Source of the DNA: Paracoccaceae bacterium
Lineage (GTDB): Bacteria; Pseudomonadota; Alphaproteobacteria; Rhodobacterales; Rhodobacteraceae
DNA: 7,304 nucleotides
Direction: 5' to 3'
Assembly: GCA_015485375.1 (NCBI GenBank)
Contig: WFTU01000421.1
Coordinates: 1 to 7,304 of the forward strand
Translations under genes and position numbers: made by a program
Shown here: positions 5,524-7,304 of the stretch, piece by piece
Position numbering within the stretch: position 1 is the first letter of the stretch
How the letters are laid out: every line of letters starts with the position of its first letter
Notes under the pieces: model-generated
The model's input: only the letters and a program-made list of their open reading frames with translations
Told to the model about the DNA's origin: nothing
Databases searched by the model: none

Positions 5524-5552
5524 TTGCCATTCCCGCGCTGAAATCCTACAAG
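5524..5552 (+). promoter_or_regulatory. Candidate promoter of rpmI-rplT
   Basis: TTGCCA (5524-5529, 5 of 6 to consensus) and TACAAG (5547-5552, 4 of 6) are 17 bases apart. They lie in the 121-base gap between the small membrane protein gene and rpmI, leaving a leader of about 70 bases. No convincing terminator precedes it, so read-through from pyk is also possible. Confidence 0.4.
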
Positions 5553-5616
5553 GCCGCTTCAACCTGCGTGTCCGGCTAAAGGGCTGCCGAGTCGCGCTTA
5601 CAGACCACGTCCGAAC

Positions 5617-5622
5617 AAGGAG
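5617..5622 (+). promoter_or_regulatory. Shine-Dalgarno site that sets the rpmI start
   Basis: AAGGAG lies 6 bases before the ATG at 5629. An in-frame ATG at 5623 directly abuts it and so is too close to be used, which fixes the L35 start at MPKMKTK. Confidence 0.8.
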
Positions 5623-5628
5623 ATGGAA

Positions 5629-5829
5629 ATGCCCAAGATGAAGACAAAATCCGGCGCCAAAAAGCGCTTCAAGGTGACGGCTTCCGGCCGTATCAAGGCA
5701 GGTCAGGCAGGCAAACGCCACGGCATGATCAAACGCTCCAACAAGTTCCTTCGCAACGCGCGCGGCACCACGGTGCTGTCGAAAGCGGACGAAGGTATCG
5801 TCAAAAAATACATGCCTTACGCACGTTAA
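5629..5829 (+). CDS. rpmI: 50S ribosomal protein L35 (bL35)
   Basis: This 66-residue, strongly basic protein is a component of the large ribosomal subunit. It starts MPKMKTKSGAKKRFKVT and contains the family blocks GKRHGMIKRSNKF and NARGTTVLS, ending KKYMPYAR; both length and sequence are typical of alphaproteobacterial L35. The start is fixed by AAGGAG 6 bases upstream. rplT follows after 14 bases, in the usual rpmI-rplT pair. In E. coli this pair is repressed by L20 through structures in the upstream infC region. Here infC is not the upstream gene, so any such control would have to lie in the short leader, where I see no obvious strong fold. Confidence 0.97.
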   Translation: MPKMKTKSGAKKRFKVTASGRIKAGQAGKRHGMIKRSNKFLRNARGTTVLSKADEGIVKKYMPYAR

Positions 5830-5843
5830 GAGGAGCCTGATCA

Positions 5844-6203
5844 ATGTCCAGAGTTAAAGGTGGTGTCACCACCCACGCCCGTCACCGCAAAGTCGTCAAG
5901 GCCGCCAAAGGCCACTACGGCGCGCGTCACCGCAACTTCCGCACGGCCACGCAGTCCGTCGACAAGGCGAACCAGTACGCCACACGCGACCGCGCCGTTC
6001 GCAAGCGCAACTTCCGCGCCTTGTGGATCCAGCGTATCAATGCCGCTGTGCGCTCGGTTGACGAGAGCCTGACGTATTCGCGATTTATCAACGGTCTGAC
6101 AAAGGCCGGCATCGAGGTTGACCGCAAGGTCCTCGCTGATCTGGCCGTTCACGAGCCGGAAGCGTTTGGTGCCATCGTCGCACAGGCCAAAGCCGCCCTC
6201 TAG
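5844..6203 (+). CDS. rplT: 50S ribosomal protein L20 (bL20)
   Basis: This 119-residue, very basic protein binds 23S rRNA and is needed for early assembly of the large subunit. The N-terminal extension MSRVKGGVTTHARHRKVVKAAKG-type block and HYGARHRNFRTA are the RNA-binding arm. RDRAVRKRNFRALWIQRINAA, SRFINGL and DRKVLADLA form the globular domain, and the C-terminal tail ends AKAAL. The length is normal for the family. AGGAG at 5831-5835 lies 8 bases before the ATG. It follows rpmI closely and is followed by a strong terminator, so rpmI-rplT is a transcription unit of its own, with pheS beyond the terminator. Confidence 0.97.
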   Translation: MSRVKGGVTTHARHRKVVKAAKGHYGARHRNFRTATQSVDKANQYATRDRAVRKRNFRALWIQRINAAVRSVDESLTYSRFINGLTKAGIEVDRKVLADLAVHEPEAFGAIVAQAKAAL

Positions 6204-6225
6204 GGGAAGCGAAGCTGAAACAGGG

Positions 6226-6252
6226 GCCCCGGTGGAAACATCGGGGCTTTTT
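6226..6252 (+). terminator. Strong intrinsic terminator after rplT
   Basis: GCCCCGGTG (6226-6234) pairs with CATCGGGGC (6239-6247), a 9-bp stem with one G-U pair, capped by a GAAA tetraloop (6235-6238) and followed by five Ts (6248-6252). It lies 22 bases after the rplT stop and should end most rpmI-rplT transcripts before pheS. Confidence 0.9.
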
Positions 6253-6273
6253 GCGTTCAGGGGGTTCAAAAAC

Positions 6274-6300
6274 TTGCATTTCCCCCGCGCGCGTCATAAC
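6274..6300 (+). promoter_or_regulatory. Weak candidate promoter of pheS
   Basis: Because a strong terminator separates rplT from pheS, pheS needs its own promoter or read-through. The best pair in the 77-base gap is TTGCAT (6274-6279) and CATAAC (6295-6300), with a short 15-base spacer. I see no Phe-rich leader peptide and no attenuator of the E. coli pheM type. Confidence 0.27.
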
Positions 6301-6329
6301 CAAACCCAAACGGGATGAACGAGGGTCAC

Positions 6330-7304
<975 letters not shown>

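Noticed and set aside
6260..6286. GGGGG and CCCCC arms 17 bases apart upstream of pheS
   Set aside because: Only a homopolymer match; the pairing does not extend in either direction, so it is no more than expected in GC-rich DNA.
6253..6329. Phe-rich leader peptide and attenuator before pheS
   Set aside because: The gap is too short, no open frame with several Phe codons is present, and the only hairpin belongs to the rplT terminator upstream.

Overview
The window is a GC-rich stretch, about 60% by eye, of an alphaproteobacterial chromosome. The protein sequences look most like Rhodobacterales (Roseobacter/Rhodobacter group): a 66-residue L35, a 119-residue L20, a PheS longer than that of E. 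coli, a DUF1244 protein and a PykF-type pyruvate kinase. This assignment rests on recognising protein families, not on a search. Nothing suggests a mobile element, prophage, CRISPR array, tRNA or rRNA. It is core chromosome with an unusual mix of genes in one operon.

Left part (1-3635). The 3' end of a plus-strand alpha/beta-hydrolase gene runs into a tightly packed minus-strand operon and overlaps its last gene by 21 bases. Read in the direction of transcription (right to left), the operon encodes an N-formylglutamate amidohydrolase-family protein, a DUF1244 protein with a CxxC motif, a periplasmic zinc-binding ZnuA-like lipocalin-independent ABC substrate-binding protein without its permease or ATPase, a YcgN/UPF0260 cysteine-cluster protein and a low-specificity L-threonine aldolase. 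The junctions are an 8-base overlap, a 1-base gap, a GTGA overlap and a TAATG overlap, so the five genes are almost certainly cotranscribed and probably translationally coupled. Several of the products bind, or may bind, metal.

Middle part (3636-5507). A roughly 170-base divergent intergenic region holds a likely pyk promoter with an imperfect inverted repeat between the -35 and -10 elements. It is followed by pyruvate kinase (pyk), whose residues at the monovalent-cation site are of the K+-independent type. A 74-residue two-helix membrane protein of unknown function comes next. Its Shine-Dalgarno sequence and AUG lie inside a perfect 10-bp inverted repeat that begins just after the pyk stop codon. 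This is the most interesting regulatory signal in the window.

Right part (5508-7304). rpmI (L35), rplT (L20) and the start of pheS (phenylalanyl-tRNA synthetase alpha) form the common rpmI-rplT-pheS order, here without infC immediately upstream. A strong GAAA-loop intrinsic terminator separates rplT from pheS. pheS runs off the right edge with about 325 codons present. The genes in this part serve translation, and pyk serves lower glycolysis.
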